Assembly (NCBI GenBank): GCA_002706885.1
Contig: PAKY01000034.1
Location: 1-39,400, forward strand
Reading direction: 5' to 3'
Length of the DNA stretch: 39,400 bases
Source of the DNA: Phycisphaerae bacterium
Lineage (GTDB): Bacteria > Planctomycetota > Phycisphaerae > Phycisphaerales > UBA1924
Below, in pieces: positions 22,867 to 31,688 of this stretch (position 1 is its first letter; each line of letters opens with the position of its first letter). A model generated the notes under the pieces. The model searched no databases and was not told the origin of the DNA. It was given only the letters and a program-made list of their open reading frames with translations. The translations under genes and the position numbers were made by a program.

Positions 22867-23637
22867 ATGCCGCCAGAGGCGCCCATCGACGACTGTTCTC
22901 AGGTGGCTGCGTCGCCCCGGCCTCTGTCTCAGCGGCGCGGGGTCGCGTTCGCGGTCATCGTGGCGGGTGGGCTGATGCTCACGTTCAGCGCTGGGTTCGT
23001 GAACGCCGTCGCGTTGGGCGTCGCGGGGCGGCCGGTCACGCATGTCACGGGCGCCGTGTCACGTCTGAGCACGGATCTCGGGAACGGCGACGCGGTCGAC
23101 GCGAAGCGCGCGTTTCTACTGATTGGGTCGTTCGCGGCGGGCGCCGTGCTCAGCGGCCTGGTGATCGGCAAGCCGTCGGTGAGGCTAACGAGGCGGTACG
23201 GGCTGCTGACGATGGCGGCGGGCGCCTTGCTCGGCGGCGCGGCGGCGGTGTTCGTCGGTCGGCCGATCGCGGGAGCGATGCTTGCGTCGATGGCGGCGGG
23301 CGTGCAGAACGCGATGGCTTCTTCCTATGGGGGGCTGATCGTCCGGACGACGCATGTGACAGGGGTGCTGACGGACCTCGGGTTCCTGATCGGCCAGACG
23401 CTGCGAGGGCGGCGGACGCCGATGTGGAAACCGGCGCTGCTGACGGGCTTATTCGGGGCGTTCTTCGGCGGCGGGGTCGGTCGAGCGATCGCGCAGGAGC
23501 GGTTCGGCGCGGCGGCGATGTACGGGCCCGCGGCGACGCTGATCGTGGCAGGGGCGATGTACGCCGCGTGGCGGGTTGCCCGCCAGCGGATGACGGGTTC
23601 GTCTGAAGCCGGCGGTCAGTCGGCTGCTCGGCGGTAG
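22867..23637 (+). CDS. DUF1275 (YoaK-type) membrane protein
   Basis: A 256-residue integral membrane protein with about six hydrophobic segments. The family signatures are visible: AGFVNAVALGVAGRPVTHVT with G-AVSRL, and the internally repeated motif AAGVQNAMASSYGGLIVRTT followed by HVTGVLTDLGF. YoaK/DUF1275 proteins are widespread, with no established transport substrate. The start ATG has no Shine-Dalgarno motif; TTATCC about 20 bases upstream could be a -10 element. Its last 22 bases overlap the 3' end of the convergent glycosyltransferase gene. Confidence 0.88.
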   Translation: MPPEAPIDDCSQVAASPRPLSQRRGVAFAVIVAGGLMLTFSAGFVNAVALGVAGRPVTHVTGAVSRLSTDLGNGDAVDAKRAFLLIGSFAAGAVLSGLVIGKPSVRLTRRYGLLTMAAGALLGGAAAVFVGRPIAGAMLASMAAGVQNAMASSYGGLIVRTTHVTGVLTDLGFLIGQTLRGRRTPMWKPALLTGLFGAFFGGGVGRAIAQERFGAAAMYGPAATLIVAGAMYAAWRVARQRMTGSSEAGGQSAARR

Positions 23638-25100
23638 GCGTCGACGGTCTTGCGAGCGGCGTCGTCCCAAGTTAGGGCCCTTGCTTCCATCTCTCCGTGG
23701 GTTCGGAGGGTCTGGCTGAGCGGGGGGTACTTGAGGACGGCGACGATCTTGTTGGCCATCTCGTCGACGTCCCAGAAGTCGACCTTGAGGGCGTGGCGGA
23801 GGACTTCGCTGACGCCCGACTGCTTGGAGATGATGACGGGCGTGTCCTGCTGCATGGCCTCGAGCGCGGCGATGCCGAAGGGTTCGGAGACGCTCGGCAT
23901 GACGTAGCAGTCAGCCATACGGAAGACGCGCGGGACGTCGCGGCCGCGGAGGAAGCCGGTGAAGAGGACCTTGGAGCCGATGCCGAGGGTGGCGGCTTCT
24001 TCGATCATGCGCATCGCCATGTCGCCCGAGCCGGCGACAACGAACTTGATGTTGTCCATCTTCTCAAGGGCGCGTTTGGCGGCGCGGATGAAGTACTCGG
24101 GGCCCTTCTGCATGGTAATGCGGCCTAGGAAGAGGACGATCTTGTCGTCGCTCTCGATCCTGGCGTGCTTGGAGGGCTGGTCCTCGTCGCGCTCGACGCC
24201 GTTGTAGACGACGTCGACGTTCTCAGCGGGGACGTCGTAGCGGCCGACGACGATGGCCTTGGTAAGTTCGCTGACGGCGACGACGCGGTCTGCGGCGTGC
24301 ATGCCGGCGCGTTCGATCTCGTAGACCTGCTGGTTGATGTGTTCGCCCGAGCGGTCGAACTCGGTGGCGTGCATGTGGCAGACCAGAGGCTTGCCGGTCT
24401 TTCGCTTGATGGCCATGCCGGCGGGGTAGGCGAGCCAGTCGTGGGCGTGGACGACGTCGAACTCGAGGCGTTGGGCCATGGCGGAAACGAGGCGGGCATA
24501 GCGCTCGGCGTCGCCGAAAAGATCGGAGCCGTAGGTGGTGTCGGGGCGGGCGCCGAGTTCCTCGATGGCTTCAAGCGCGACGAGGACATCGACTGCGGTC
24601 GAGAGCGGGAGGTTCTTCGACCACTCGGGGAGCTTGGCGGGGTCGGAGCCGAGTTGGCGCATGAGCTCGCTGACGCGCTGGTCTCGCTCGGCGCCCGCGG
24701 CGGGCTGCCCTTCGTTGTACGGGCTGGTGAAGCCTGCTTCGACGCCGAGGAAGCTGGTGCGTTCGAAGACGCCCGGGGCGGTTTCTCGCTCGGTTTGGGG
24801 AGCGGGCTCGGTCGGGTCGGGCTTGACGTAGTTGTGGGTCGGCTCGGCGGGGGCGCTGGTGGTCCGGTGCTCGACGACGATGCGTTCGACGACGCGGGCG
24901 GGCTCGGTGAGGAGCGGCTTGACCGCGTCGGGGCCGAAGAGCTTGACGTGCTCAGCGGTGGCGTCGCCGATGGGCCTTGGGAGCACGAAGATGACCTCAT
25001 GGCCCGCGCGATCGAGGGCCTTGGTCAGGCCGAAGCACGCTGTACCGAGACCGCCCGCCTTGAAGGGAGGAAACTCCCACCCGAGCATCAGGATCCGCAT
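23616..25100 (-). CDS. GT4-family glycosyltransferase (glycogen/starch-synthase-like)
   Basis: A 494-residue glycosyltransferase of GT-B fold. It opens with MRILMLGWEFPPFKAGGLGT, as in glycogen synthases and related GT4 enzymes that bind sugar nucleotide and glucan, and has VVHAHDWLAYPAG, the C-domain start VLFLGRITMQKGPEYFIRAA and the E-X7-E motif in SVSEPFGIAALEAMQ. A low-complexity, Glu/Pro/Thr-rich insertion of about 120 residues (around 70-190) interrupts the N-terminal domain. I chose the ATG at 25100 because homologues begin with MRIL; an ATG at 25133 would add 11 residues. Likely cytosolic alpha-glucan or other polysaccharide synthesis; acceptor unknown. It follows the 159-residue protein gene by 49 bases on the same strand. 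Confidence 0.88.
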   Translation of the reverse strand: MRILMLGWEFPPFKAGGLGTACFGLTKALDRAGHEVIFVLPRPIGDATAEHVKLFGPDAVKPLLTEPARVVERIVVEHRTTSAPAEPTHNYVKPDPTEPAPQTERETAPGVFERTSFLGVEAGFTSPYNEGQPAAGAERDQRVSELMRQLGSDPAKLPEWSKNLPLSTAVDVLVALEAIEELGARPDTTYGSDLFGDAERYARLVSAMAQRLEFDVVHAHDWLAYPAGMAIKRKTGKPLVCHMHATEFDRSGEHINQQVYEIERAGMHAADRVVAVSELTKAIVVGRYDVPAENVDVVYNGVERDEDQPSKHARIESDDKIVLFLGRITMQKGPEYFIRAAKRALEKMDNIKFVVAGSGDMAMRMIEEAATLGIGSKVLFTGFLRGRDVPRVFRMADCYVMPSVSEPFGIAALEAMQQDTPVIISKQSGVSEVLRHALKVDFWDVDEMANKIVAVLKYPPLSQTLRTHGEMEARALTWDDAARKTVDAYRRAAD

Positions 25101-25149
25101 CGATCGCGCCCCTTCGCCGCCGTTGACCGCCATCGCCGTTCCGCCCCGC

Positions 25150-25629
25150 TCAGTCCGCCTCGTCCGCGCTCATGTCACCGAGCTGCGCGAAGCAGGCCTG
25201 GTACGCGAGCAACCATTGCGACACCGTCTCCGCGGCGCCGTCTCCCGCGGTGGTCTTCAGCGGGATGGGTGATCGGAAGGTGAAGAGCATGTCATCGCTT
25301 CTGAAGTGTTCGAAGACCGGCTTGGCCGAGCCTTCGTAGCCCTGGTCAACGAGTTCCTCTTCGAGGAGCTCCTCGAGCGAGTCACCCGAGTTCATCAGAT
25401 CGGCCTCGATGGATTCGCTCTGCCAGCGATCGGACATCTCGAGGGCGACCCATGCCTTTCCTTCGTCGTGGAGGACGCGGTATGTCGCGGGCTCGGCTGA
25501 GCCGGAAGCGGCGCACTTCAGTGAGCCGCCATCGATCCTGACGTCCTCGAAAACACCCGATTCAGCGGCTCTGGGCTTGACCCACTCGAGCAGCGAATCG
25601 AACCCCGACCTGTCGACCTCTGCGGTCAT
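25150..25629 (-). CDS. Soluble acidic protein of unknown function
   Basis: A 159-residue protein without signal peptide or transmembrane segment, acidic (LEELLEEELVDQGYEG), with an alternation of helices and strands (ATYRVLHDEGKAWVALEMSD; DDMLFTFRSPIP). The pattern is somewhat like small chaperone-like or YbjN-type folds, but I cannot support a family. The ATG at 25629 has AAAGG six bases upstream; in-frame starts at 25644 and 25659 are possible. It precedes the glycosyltransferase on the same strand and is probably cotranscribed with it. Confidence 0.65.
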   Translation of the reverse strand: MTAEVDRSGFDSLLEWVKPRAAESGVFEDVRIDGGSLKCAASGSAEPATYRVLHDEGKAWVALEMSDRWQSESIEADLMNSGDSLEELLEEELVDQGYEGSAKPVFEHFRSDDMLFTFRSPIPLKTTAGDGAAETVSQWLLAYQACFAQLGDMSADEAD

Positions 25630-25834
25630 CGCCAACCTTTCCATACTCCTGACGCCCACCGGATCGTGACGCCCACCGGCTCGGGGGTCTCGTCAGAACC
25701 CGATGAACTCCGGGAAGGTTATCGCCCCCGGAACGCACGCGTCGGGTGTATTCGCGTTGTTGATCGACTCCGGCGGGAGGTTGGCTATCATCACGGCCCC
25801 GGCGGTGGGACTCAGCACCCATCGCCAGCCACTT

Positions 25835-25918
25835 GCCCAGGTGGCGGAATTGGCAGACGCGCTACCTTGAGGTGGTAGTCCGGGTAACCGGGTGGAGGGT
25901 CGAGTCCTCTCCTGGGCA
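25835..25918 (+). tRNA. tRNA-Leu (GAG anticodon)
   Basis: A class II tRNA with acceptor GCCCAGG pairing with CCTGGGC, D arm GGCGGAATTGGCAGACGC, anticodon stem ACC/GGT with loop TTGAGGT giving anticodon GAG, a long variable arm (TAGTCCGGGTAACCGGGT) and T arm with GGTCGAGTCC. No CCA is encoded. It decodes CUC, the most used leucine codon in the left half of the window. Confidence 0.95.
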
Positions 25919-25964
25919 TTCCGTTCGACGGGTTCTCCGTTGACGACAACAGGCTTGGCCGCGG

Positions 25965-25980
25965 CCCCGCATTGGCGGGG
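25965..25980 (+). terminator. Possible weak terminator hairpin after tRNA-Leu
   Basis: CCCCGC-ATTG-GCGGGG forms a perfect six-base stem 46 bases after the tRNA, followed by only two T residues. It may end the tRNA transcript or shape the leader of the chemotaxis operon. Confidence 0.3.
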
Positions 25981-26133
25981 TTCGCGTGCCGACCGTTTGC
26001 TCCAACTTCTTTCCGATCGCGGACCTCTGGAGACGCATCTCCCCATAGCAAGCGGGGCGGTGGGCGTGAACTCGTCCGACGATCGGTTCGATATCGACCA
26101 CTGGGTCCGCTCCGGGCCTTGGAGGTCGAAGCC

Positions 26134-27258
26134 GTGCGCATCCTGATAGTCGACGATTCCGCGTTCATGCGTCGCGTGCTTTCGAAGCTGCTCGAAACGG
26201 AGCCGGGCTTCGAGATCGTCGGCACCGCTTCGGATGGACGAGAGGCGCTCAAGCTGGTGGGTGAACTCCACCCCGATGTGATGACGCTCGACATCCAGAT
26301 GCCGAACCTGAACGGTCTTCAGACGCTTGAGGAACTTGCGAAGCGGCCGCGGACAGAGAGGCCGCCTGTGCTTCTGTGTTCGAGCCTGACCAAGCAGGGC
26401 AGTCACGAAGCGCTCGACGGCCTCCGTCTCGGCGCGGCGGACTTCATTCTGAAGGACTCGGTGAAGGCGGCGGGCGCTGACGGATCGTTCCGCGAGGAGC
26501 TCGTGCGCAAGATCCGCGCGATCGGGCGACGTCGGGCGACTGCGACCGGCGGGGCCGGGGGAGGCGACGCGGCGCTGAAGCCGCTGGCTCGGGTGGACCC
26601 GAAGGACGCGGCAACCACGCTCGACACGATCGCGTCAAAGACGTGGCGGACGGTGCTGATTGGCTCGTCGACAGGCGGCCCGCCTGTCCTGGACACGATC
26701 ATCACCGCAATCCCGGCCGACACGCAGATCAGCTACGTCATCGCGCAGCACATGCCAGAGTTGTTCACGCGGAGTCTCGCGGAGCGACTCGATCGGCGGG
26801 CGAGCGTTCCCGTTGAGTTCGTCGATTCGGACAGGCCGCTCATGCCCGGGCGGGTGTACGTTGGCGTTGGCGGGCGGCACATCCGGCTCAGCGGGCTTAG
26901 CGGTGAGCGGCTTCAGATCACCGACAAGCCGGCGGAAGCGCCGTACAAGCCGAGCGTCGATGAGCTGCTCAAGAGCGGGGCAACGGCGCGGGCTGAGCAG
27001 GTTCTCGGGGTTGTGCTGACTGGGATGGGCAGCGATGGCGCCGAGGGCGGCGCCGCACTCGCGGCTCGCGGAGGCACGATCATCGCCCAGGACGAAGCGA
27101 GTTCGGTGGTGTTCGGCATGCCGCGCGCGGTGCTCGCAAACGGGTCGGCGAAGCTCGGGCTGAGTCCTGAGCGGATCGGCGAGTTGTTCAACGCCATTCG
27201 TGGCGGCGGGGCGGCGCTCGCTGGTGGTGTGGCTGAGCGGCGCCGGTCGTGCGCTTGA
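26134..27258 (+). CDS. cheB: Chemotaxis response regulator protein-glutamate methylesterase CheB
   Basis: A 374-residue CheB that removes methyl groups from receptor glutamates. The receiver domain (1-120) has MRILIVDDSAF and phospho-acceptor Asp53 in TLDIQMPNLNG. A linker precedes the methylesterase domain with IGSSTGGP (Ser179), VIAQHMPELFTRSLAERLD (His206) and LTGMGSDGAEGG (Asp301), completing the Ser-His-Asp triad. The start is GTG at 26134, fixed by GGAGG eight bases upstream and by homology. It is the first gene of a cheB-cheW-cheR-cheA-cheX-cheY cluster; the 215 bases between tRNA-Leu and cheB should contain the operon promoter, but I see no confident one. Confidence 0.95.
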   Translation: MRILIVDDSAFMRRVLSKLLETEPGFEIVGTASDGREALKLVGELHPDVMTLDIQMPNLNGLQTLEELAKRPRTERPPVLLCSSLTKQGSHEALDGLRLGAADFILKDSVKAAGADGSFREELVRKIRAIGRRRATATGGAGGGDAALKPLARVDPKDAATTLDTIASKTWRTVLIGSSTGGPPVLDTIITAIPADTQISYVIAQHMPELFTRSLAERLDRRASVPVEFVDSDRPLMPGRVYVGVGGRHIRLSGLSGERLQITDKPAEAPYKPSVDELLKSGATARAEQVLGVVLTGMGSDGAEGGAALAARGGTIIAQDEASSVVFGMPRAVLANGSAKLGLSPERIGELFNAIRGGGAALAGGVAERRRSCA

Positions 27259-27392
27259 CCCCCCCTTCGTAACCGCCGCGATGGATTGAACCTTGGCAAT
27301 CAACCGGTCGATGTTTCGCAGTCCGCAGGACCCGTCTCGCCGTTGAACCTGCGGCGCTCCGCCGCGCACGTGCCTCAGGAAGGACCAGACCG

Positions 27393-27896
27393 ATGGCGAC
27401 CCTCAGCGATTCGACCAAGGCCGGCGCCGCCGGCGTGAACGAACTCCAGCTCGTCAGCTTCGAGCTAGCGGGCGAGGAGTTCGCCGTCGACATTCTCGCG
27501 GTTCACGAGATCAATCGGATGATGGACCTGACGCGGGTCCCTCAGAGCCCGCCCGAGGTCGAAGGCGTGATCAACCTCCGCGGTCGGATCATCCCGGTGG
27601 TGGACCTCCGTCGTCGTTTCGGGCTTCCGAACGTCGAGCGGACGGACGAGAGCCGGATCGTGGTGATCGAGGTTCGCGAGCGGGTGATCGGGTTCATCGT
27701 TGATGGCGTGAACGAGGTCCTTCGGATCCCGTCGTCGATCGTGGAGGCGGCGCCTCCGATGGCGTGCTCGATCGACGCGGACTTCATCGCTGGCGTGGGC
27801 AAGCTCGAGGACCGTCTGCTCATTCTCCTGGACATCTCGAAGCTGTTCGGTGTGAAGGAACTGGAAGCCGTCGCCGAACTCGCGAAGGCGGCCTGA
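27393..27896 (+). CDS. cheW: Chemotaxis coupling protein CheW
   Basis: A 167-residue adaptor linking receptors to CheA. The CheW fold is clear: QLVSFELAGEEFAVDILAVH, then EINRMMDLTRVPQSPPEVEG, VINLRGRIIPVVDLRRRFG and IGFIVDGVNEVLRI. AAGGA lies about ten bases before the ATG. A 134-base gap separates it from cheB, the largest spacing inside the cluster, so an internal promoter is possible, though I could not identify one. Confidence 0.95.
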   Translation: MATLSDSTKAGAAGVNELQLVSFELAGEEFAVDILAVHEINRMMDLTRVPQSPPEVEGVINLRGRIIPVVDLRRRFGLPNVERTDESRIVVIEVRERVIGFIVDGVNEVLRIPSSIVEAAPPMACSIDADFIAGVGKLEDRLLILLDISKLFGVKELEAVAELAKAA

Positions 27897-27933
27897 GAGC
27901 GACTCCGGAATCATCTTCGAAAGGACGACGCCC

Positions 27934-28803
27934 GTGCCGATGCCGAGCCAGCCGACGATGAATGATGAGCAGTTCACGCGCTTGAGCGACGTGATCTACA
28001 ACCGCGCGGGGATTCACTTCCCGGCGAACAAGAAGTACGTGCTCGAGTCGCGCCTCGCGCGGCGGCTTCAAGAACTCGACTTCGAGGACTTCGAGCAGTA
28101 CATCGCCTTCCTGACCATGGGACCGTACCAGATGGACGAGTTCCAGGAGATGTTCAACCGCATCACCATCAACGAGACGAGTTTCTTCCGGAACGAGCCG
28201 CAACTCAACGTGTTCGAGTCGGTCCTGCTTCCGGAGATTCTCGAGGCTCGTGCGAGCTCGAAGCGGATTCGGATCTGGTCGGCCGCGTGCTCGAGCGGCG
28301 AGGAGCCGTTCACGCTCGCGATGATCATGGACCGTTCGCTCGGCGTGCGGCTGGCCGACTGGAAGGTCGAGATCCTCGGCACGGACATCTCGGAGCGGAC
28401 GCTCGAGATCGCGTCGAGCGGGGTGTACAGCGACTACGCGCTGCGCACGACGCCGCCGCTCGTGAAGAGCCGCTACTTCGTCGAGGAAAAGGGCGGATGG
28501 CGGCTCCACGACCGCATCCGCAACATGGTGAACTTCGAGCTGCACAACCTCAAGGACCGGCTGGCGGCGAAGCGGCACGGCACCTGGGACGTGATCTTCT
28601 GCCGCAACGTCATGATCTACTTCGACGACCCGATGAAGGCGCAGGTGGTCGAAACGTTTGCTCAGCAGCTCGCCTCGGATGGGGCGCTGTTCATCGGTCA
28701 CTCCGAGAACATCCGTGGCTGCACGACCGCGCTCGAGGCGGCCCCGATCCCGCAGGGGTTCTGCTACCGCCCGATCGCGATGACGAAGAAGGCCGCAGCC
28801 TGA
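27934..28803 (+). CDS. cheR: Chemotaxis protein-glutamate O-methyltransferase CheR
   Basis: A 289-residue SAM-dependent methyltransferase that methylates receptor glutamates. The N-terminal helical domain contains RLSDVIYNRAGIHFPANKKY and RITINETSFFRN, and the catalytic domain has the SAM-binding segment RIRIWSAACSSGEEPFTLAM, ILGTDISERTLEIA and WDVIFCRNVMIYFDD. The start is GTG at 27934 with AAGGAC eight bases upstream; ATGs at 27940 and 27958 are alternatives. It lies 37 bases after cheW and 22 bases before cheA. Confidence 0.95.
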   Translation: MPMPSQPTMNDEQFTRLSDVIYNRAGIHFPANKKYVLESRLARRLQELDFEDFEQYIAFLTMGPYQMDEFQEMFNRITINETSFFRNEPQLNVFESVLLPEILEARASSKRIRIWSAACSSGEEPFTLAMIMDRSLGVRLADWKVEILGTDISERTLEIASSGVYSDYALRTTPPLVKSRYFVEEKGGWRLHDRIRNMVNFELHNLKDRLAAKRHGTWDVIFCRNVMIYFDDPMKAQVVETFAQQLASDGALFIGHSENIRGCTTALEAAPIPQGFCYRPIAMTKKAAA

Positions 28804-28825
28804 GCGCCGGGCAAGGGGAAGAACA

Positions 28826-31117
28826 GTGTCGATCCAGAGCATCGATCCCGAAATCCTGCAGGACTTCCTGACCGAGTCGGGTGAGCTGCTCGATCAGCTC
28901 GAGGGCGATCTCGTCGAGCTCGAGCACCGAGCCGACGACACCGAACTCTTGAACCAGGTCTTCCGGGCGCTGCACACCATCAAGGGCAGCGCCTCGTTCC
29001 TCGCCCTGACGAACCTCGTCGAGATCGCCCACGCGGCGGAGACGGCGCTCAATAGCGCACGGAACCACGAGATCGTGGTTGACGCGCCGACGATGGACCT
29101 CCTCCTCCGCGCGGTCGACATTCTCAAGGCACAGTTCGAGGTGCTCTCGGGCGGGAGCACCGACCTTCCGAAGGCGGACGACGAGGTGGTGCACGGCCTG
29201 ATTGCGCTCGGCGAGGGCGGCGGCACTCCCGCGGGGAGCGCCGCCGATTCGACGGAGAACACCTCGGCGCCCGCTCCAACGGACCCCTATCGCACGCCGC
29301 TGACACTCGGCGAAGGAAAGGCCGACCTGCTCGAGCTGTTCATCGCGGATCTCGACCAGCAGCTCGAGAACGTCTCCGAGATCATCGATGAGCTATCGAA
29401 TCAGGCGGACCGCGACGGAGCGGCGCAGCGGCTCGGCGAGGGCGGGGACGAACTGACGAAGACGGTGCGATTCTTCGATCATGAGCCGATGCTTCGCCTG
29501 ACGCGAGCGCTGCTCGAGGCGGGCGCGGGCGCGGTGAAGCTCGAGAGCGAGGAGCTCGACCAGCTCCTCGCCCGTGTCCGAGCGGTGCATGCGCTGATCG
29601 ACGAACAGACGAAGGCGCTCGGCGACAGCGTGATTCTCGATCGTCCCTGCGACACGCTGATTGAGCGGCTGAATGCTCTCGCCTCTGGGCAATCCCCCGA
29701 TGCGGACTGGATCGTGGATCCGACCGATGGCCCCTCGGGCGTGTTCGAGCGCGACGCGGTTCCGTTCGACAAGGGGGATGACGAGGACGATGCGGACGCC
29801 GAGGCGGACGAGGAAGTCAGCGCTGAGGCAACGGCGGCGGCGAACGCCGGCGGGAACGCGCCGCCGACGAGCGGATCGCCTCCGGCGAAGGAGAAGGCCC
29901 GCGAGCGCGCCCCGGCTGCGGAACAGACGATCCGCGTCGAGGTCGCGCGGCTTGAAAAGCTGATGAACCTCGTCGGGGAGTTGGTGCTCCAGAAGAACCG
30001 GATCGGCGAGATCGCTGCGAACCTCATCCGCGACCACGAGGCGTTGGACGGCGAGACGCGCGAGCATGTCGAGCTTGCGAGCGGCGCGCTCGACCGCGTG
30101 ACGGGCGACATTCAGACCGCGGTGATGCGGACGCGGATGCAGCCGCTCGACAAACTGTTCGGCAAGTACCCGCGTCTGATCCGCGACCTGGCGGGCAAGA
30201 CGGGCAAGAAGATTAAGCTCGAGATCCTGGGCGGCGAGACCGAGGTCGACCGGAGCGTGATTGAGGAGCTCGGCGATCCGCTCGTTCACCTCATGCGGAA
30301 CAGCGCCGATCACGGGCTGGAGCCGCCAGAGGAGCGGCTTGCGACGGGCAAGGGCGAAACCGGGACGATCAAGCTCTCGGCGAGCCAGGCGGGCGATCAC
30401 GTCGTGATCCGCATCGCGGACGACGGCCGAGGGCTGAACCGCGAACGGATCGCGGCCAAGGCGCTCGAGCAGGGGCTGACGACCGAGGCGGAGGTGGCGG
30501 CGCTCACCGACGCGGAGGTCGGAAGGGTCATCTTTCTTCCCGGGTTCTCGACGGCGAGCGAGGTCTCGGACCTCTCCGGTCGTGGCGTCGGCATGGACGT
30601 GGTGCGGACGAACATCGAGAAGCTGAAGGGCTCGATCGATGTCTCGACGACGCCCGGTAACGGGACGGTGTTCACCATCACCATCCCGCTGACGGTGGCG
30701 ATCATGCCGGCGATGATGGTGCTCGTCGCGGACGAGACGTACGCGGTGCCGTTGGGAAGCATCATCGAGATCGTGAAGCCGACGGCTGAGCAGCGTGCGA
30801 CGATCGTGACGGAACGGGTTCTTCGCACGCGCGGATCGGTGCTTCCGTTGCTCGATGCGGCGCGGGTGTTCAAGGTCGCGGACGACACGCCCGAAGATTC
30901 GAAACTCGCGTTGGTTCTCAACTCGGGCGACAAGGAGATCGCTGTCCTGGTGACGCGTGTCATCGGGCAGCAGGAGATCGTGATCAAGCCGCTGGACGGG
31001 GTGGAGAAGACCGGCCCGGTCAGCGGCGCGACCGTCCGCAACGACGGTCGGGTCAGCCTCATTATGGACGTGGCGGAGCTTGTGAGGCGTGGCGCCGCCG
31101 CCGTCAGTTCGTCGTGA
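28826..31117 (+). CDS. cheA: Chemotaxis histidine kinase CheA
   Basis: A 763-residue kinase. P1 phosphotransfer domain (5-105) with ALHTIKGSASFL and phospho-acceptor His50; an intermediate helical region of about 165-270 (LLELFIADLDQQLENVSEII, then VRFFDHEPMLRLTRALL) that looks like a second, degenerate HPt-like bundle instead of a standard P2; an acidic low-complexity linker; P3 dimerisation helices (ARLEKLMNLVGELVLQKNRI); P4 ATPase with LMRNSADHG, IADDGRG, FLPGFSTA and GRGVGMDVV; and P5 CheW-like domain (AVPLGSIIEIVKP to the end). GTG start with AAGGGGAAG upstream. It phosphorylates CheY and CheB. Confidence 0.95.
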   Translation: MSIQSIDPEILQDFLTESGELLDQLEGDLVELEHRADDTELLNQVFRALHTIKGSASFLALTNLVEIAHAAETALNSARNHEIVVDAPTMDLLLRAVDILKAQFEVLSGGSTDLPKADDEVVHGLIALGEGGGTPAGSAADSTENTSAPAPTDPYRTPLTLGEGKADLLELFIADLDQQLENVSEIIDELSNQADRDGAAQRLGEGGDELTKTVRFFDHEPMLRLTRALLEAGAGAVKLESEELDQLLARVRAVHALIDEQTKALGDSVILDRPCDTLIERLNALASGQSPDADWIVDPTDGPSGVFERDAVPFDKGDDEDDADAEADEEVSAEATAAANAGGNAPPTSGSPPAKEKARERAPAAEQTIRVEVARLEKLMNLVGELVLQKNRIGEIAANLIRDHEALDGETREHVELASGALDRVTGDIQTAVMRTRMQPLDKLFGKYPRLIRDLAGKTGKKIKLEILGGETEVDRSVIEELGDPLVHLMRNSADHGLEPPEERLATGKGETGTIKLSASQAGDHVVIRIADDGRGLNRERIAAKALEQGLTTEAEVAALTDAEVGRVIFLPGFSTASEVSDLSGRGVGMDVVRTNIEKLKGSIDVSTTPGNGTVFTITIPLTVAIMPAMMVLVADETYAVPLGSIIEIVKPTAEQRATIVTERVLRTRGSVLPLLDAARVFKVADDTPEDSKLALVLNSGDKEIAVLVTRVIGQQEIVIKPLDGVEKTGPVSGATVRNDGRVSLIMDVAELVRRGAAAVSSS

Positions 31118-31157
31118 TCACCCAGGCAACGCGCCGACGGCACTTACCGGAGACAGC

Positions 31158-31667
31158 ATGAACCCCAATTACATCGCACCGTTCGTCGCGAGCATCAAGA
31201 ACGTGTTCTCGACGATGCTCCAGCTCGAGGTCAACGTCGGAGAACCCAAGCTCAAGAGCGCTTCGGAGCCGACGCACGACGTCTCCGGGATCATCGCCAT
31301 GAGCGGCGAGGTCGAGGGCACCATCACGCTGAGCTTCGAGCTCAACGCGGCGACCGCGATCGTGGCGCTCTTCTGCGGTGACAAGCTCGACCCGAGCAGC
31401 CCCGACTACGTTGACGCGGTCGGCGAACTCGTCAACATGGTCAGCGGTGGCGCGAAGGCGAAGTTCCCGCAGGGCGGGAGCGTCTCGATCTCGTGTCCGA
31501 GCGTGATCGTCGGCGCGGGCCACACGGTCCAGACGCGCAGCGACACGCCGTGCGTGCTCATCCCCTGTACGACCGATTGCGGGGAGCTGACCATCGAGGT
31601 CGCGATCCGCGAGAACACCACCCAATCGTCAAGCGAGACCGCCTCGGGCGCCTCGGTCAACGTCTAA
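31158..31667 (+). CDS. cheX: Chemotaxis phosphatase CheX
   Basis: A 169-residue CheX/CheC-family protein. The characteristic E-X2-N phosphatase motif is present in VDAVGELVNMVSGGAKAKF (Glu90, Asn93), preceded by the GIIAMSGEVEGTITLSF strand pair of the family. CheX dephosphorylates CheY-P as a dimer, so it probably terminates the signal in a system that lacks CheZ. GGAGA six bases upstream fixes the ATG. It lies 40 bases after cheA and 21 bases before cheY. The last 15 residues are Ser/Thr-rich and poorly structured. Confidence 0.92.
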   Translation: MNPNYIAPFVASIKNVFSTMLQLEVNVGEPKLKSASEPTHDVSGIIAMSGEVEGTITLSFELNAATAIVALFCGDKLDPSSPDYVDAVGELVNMVSGGAKAKFPQGGSVSISCPSVIVGAGHTVQTRSDTPCVLIPCTTDCGELTIEVAIRENTTQSSSETASGASVNV

Positions 31668-31688
31668 GGGCAGCAAGGAGGCAACCCC

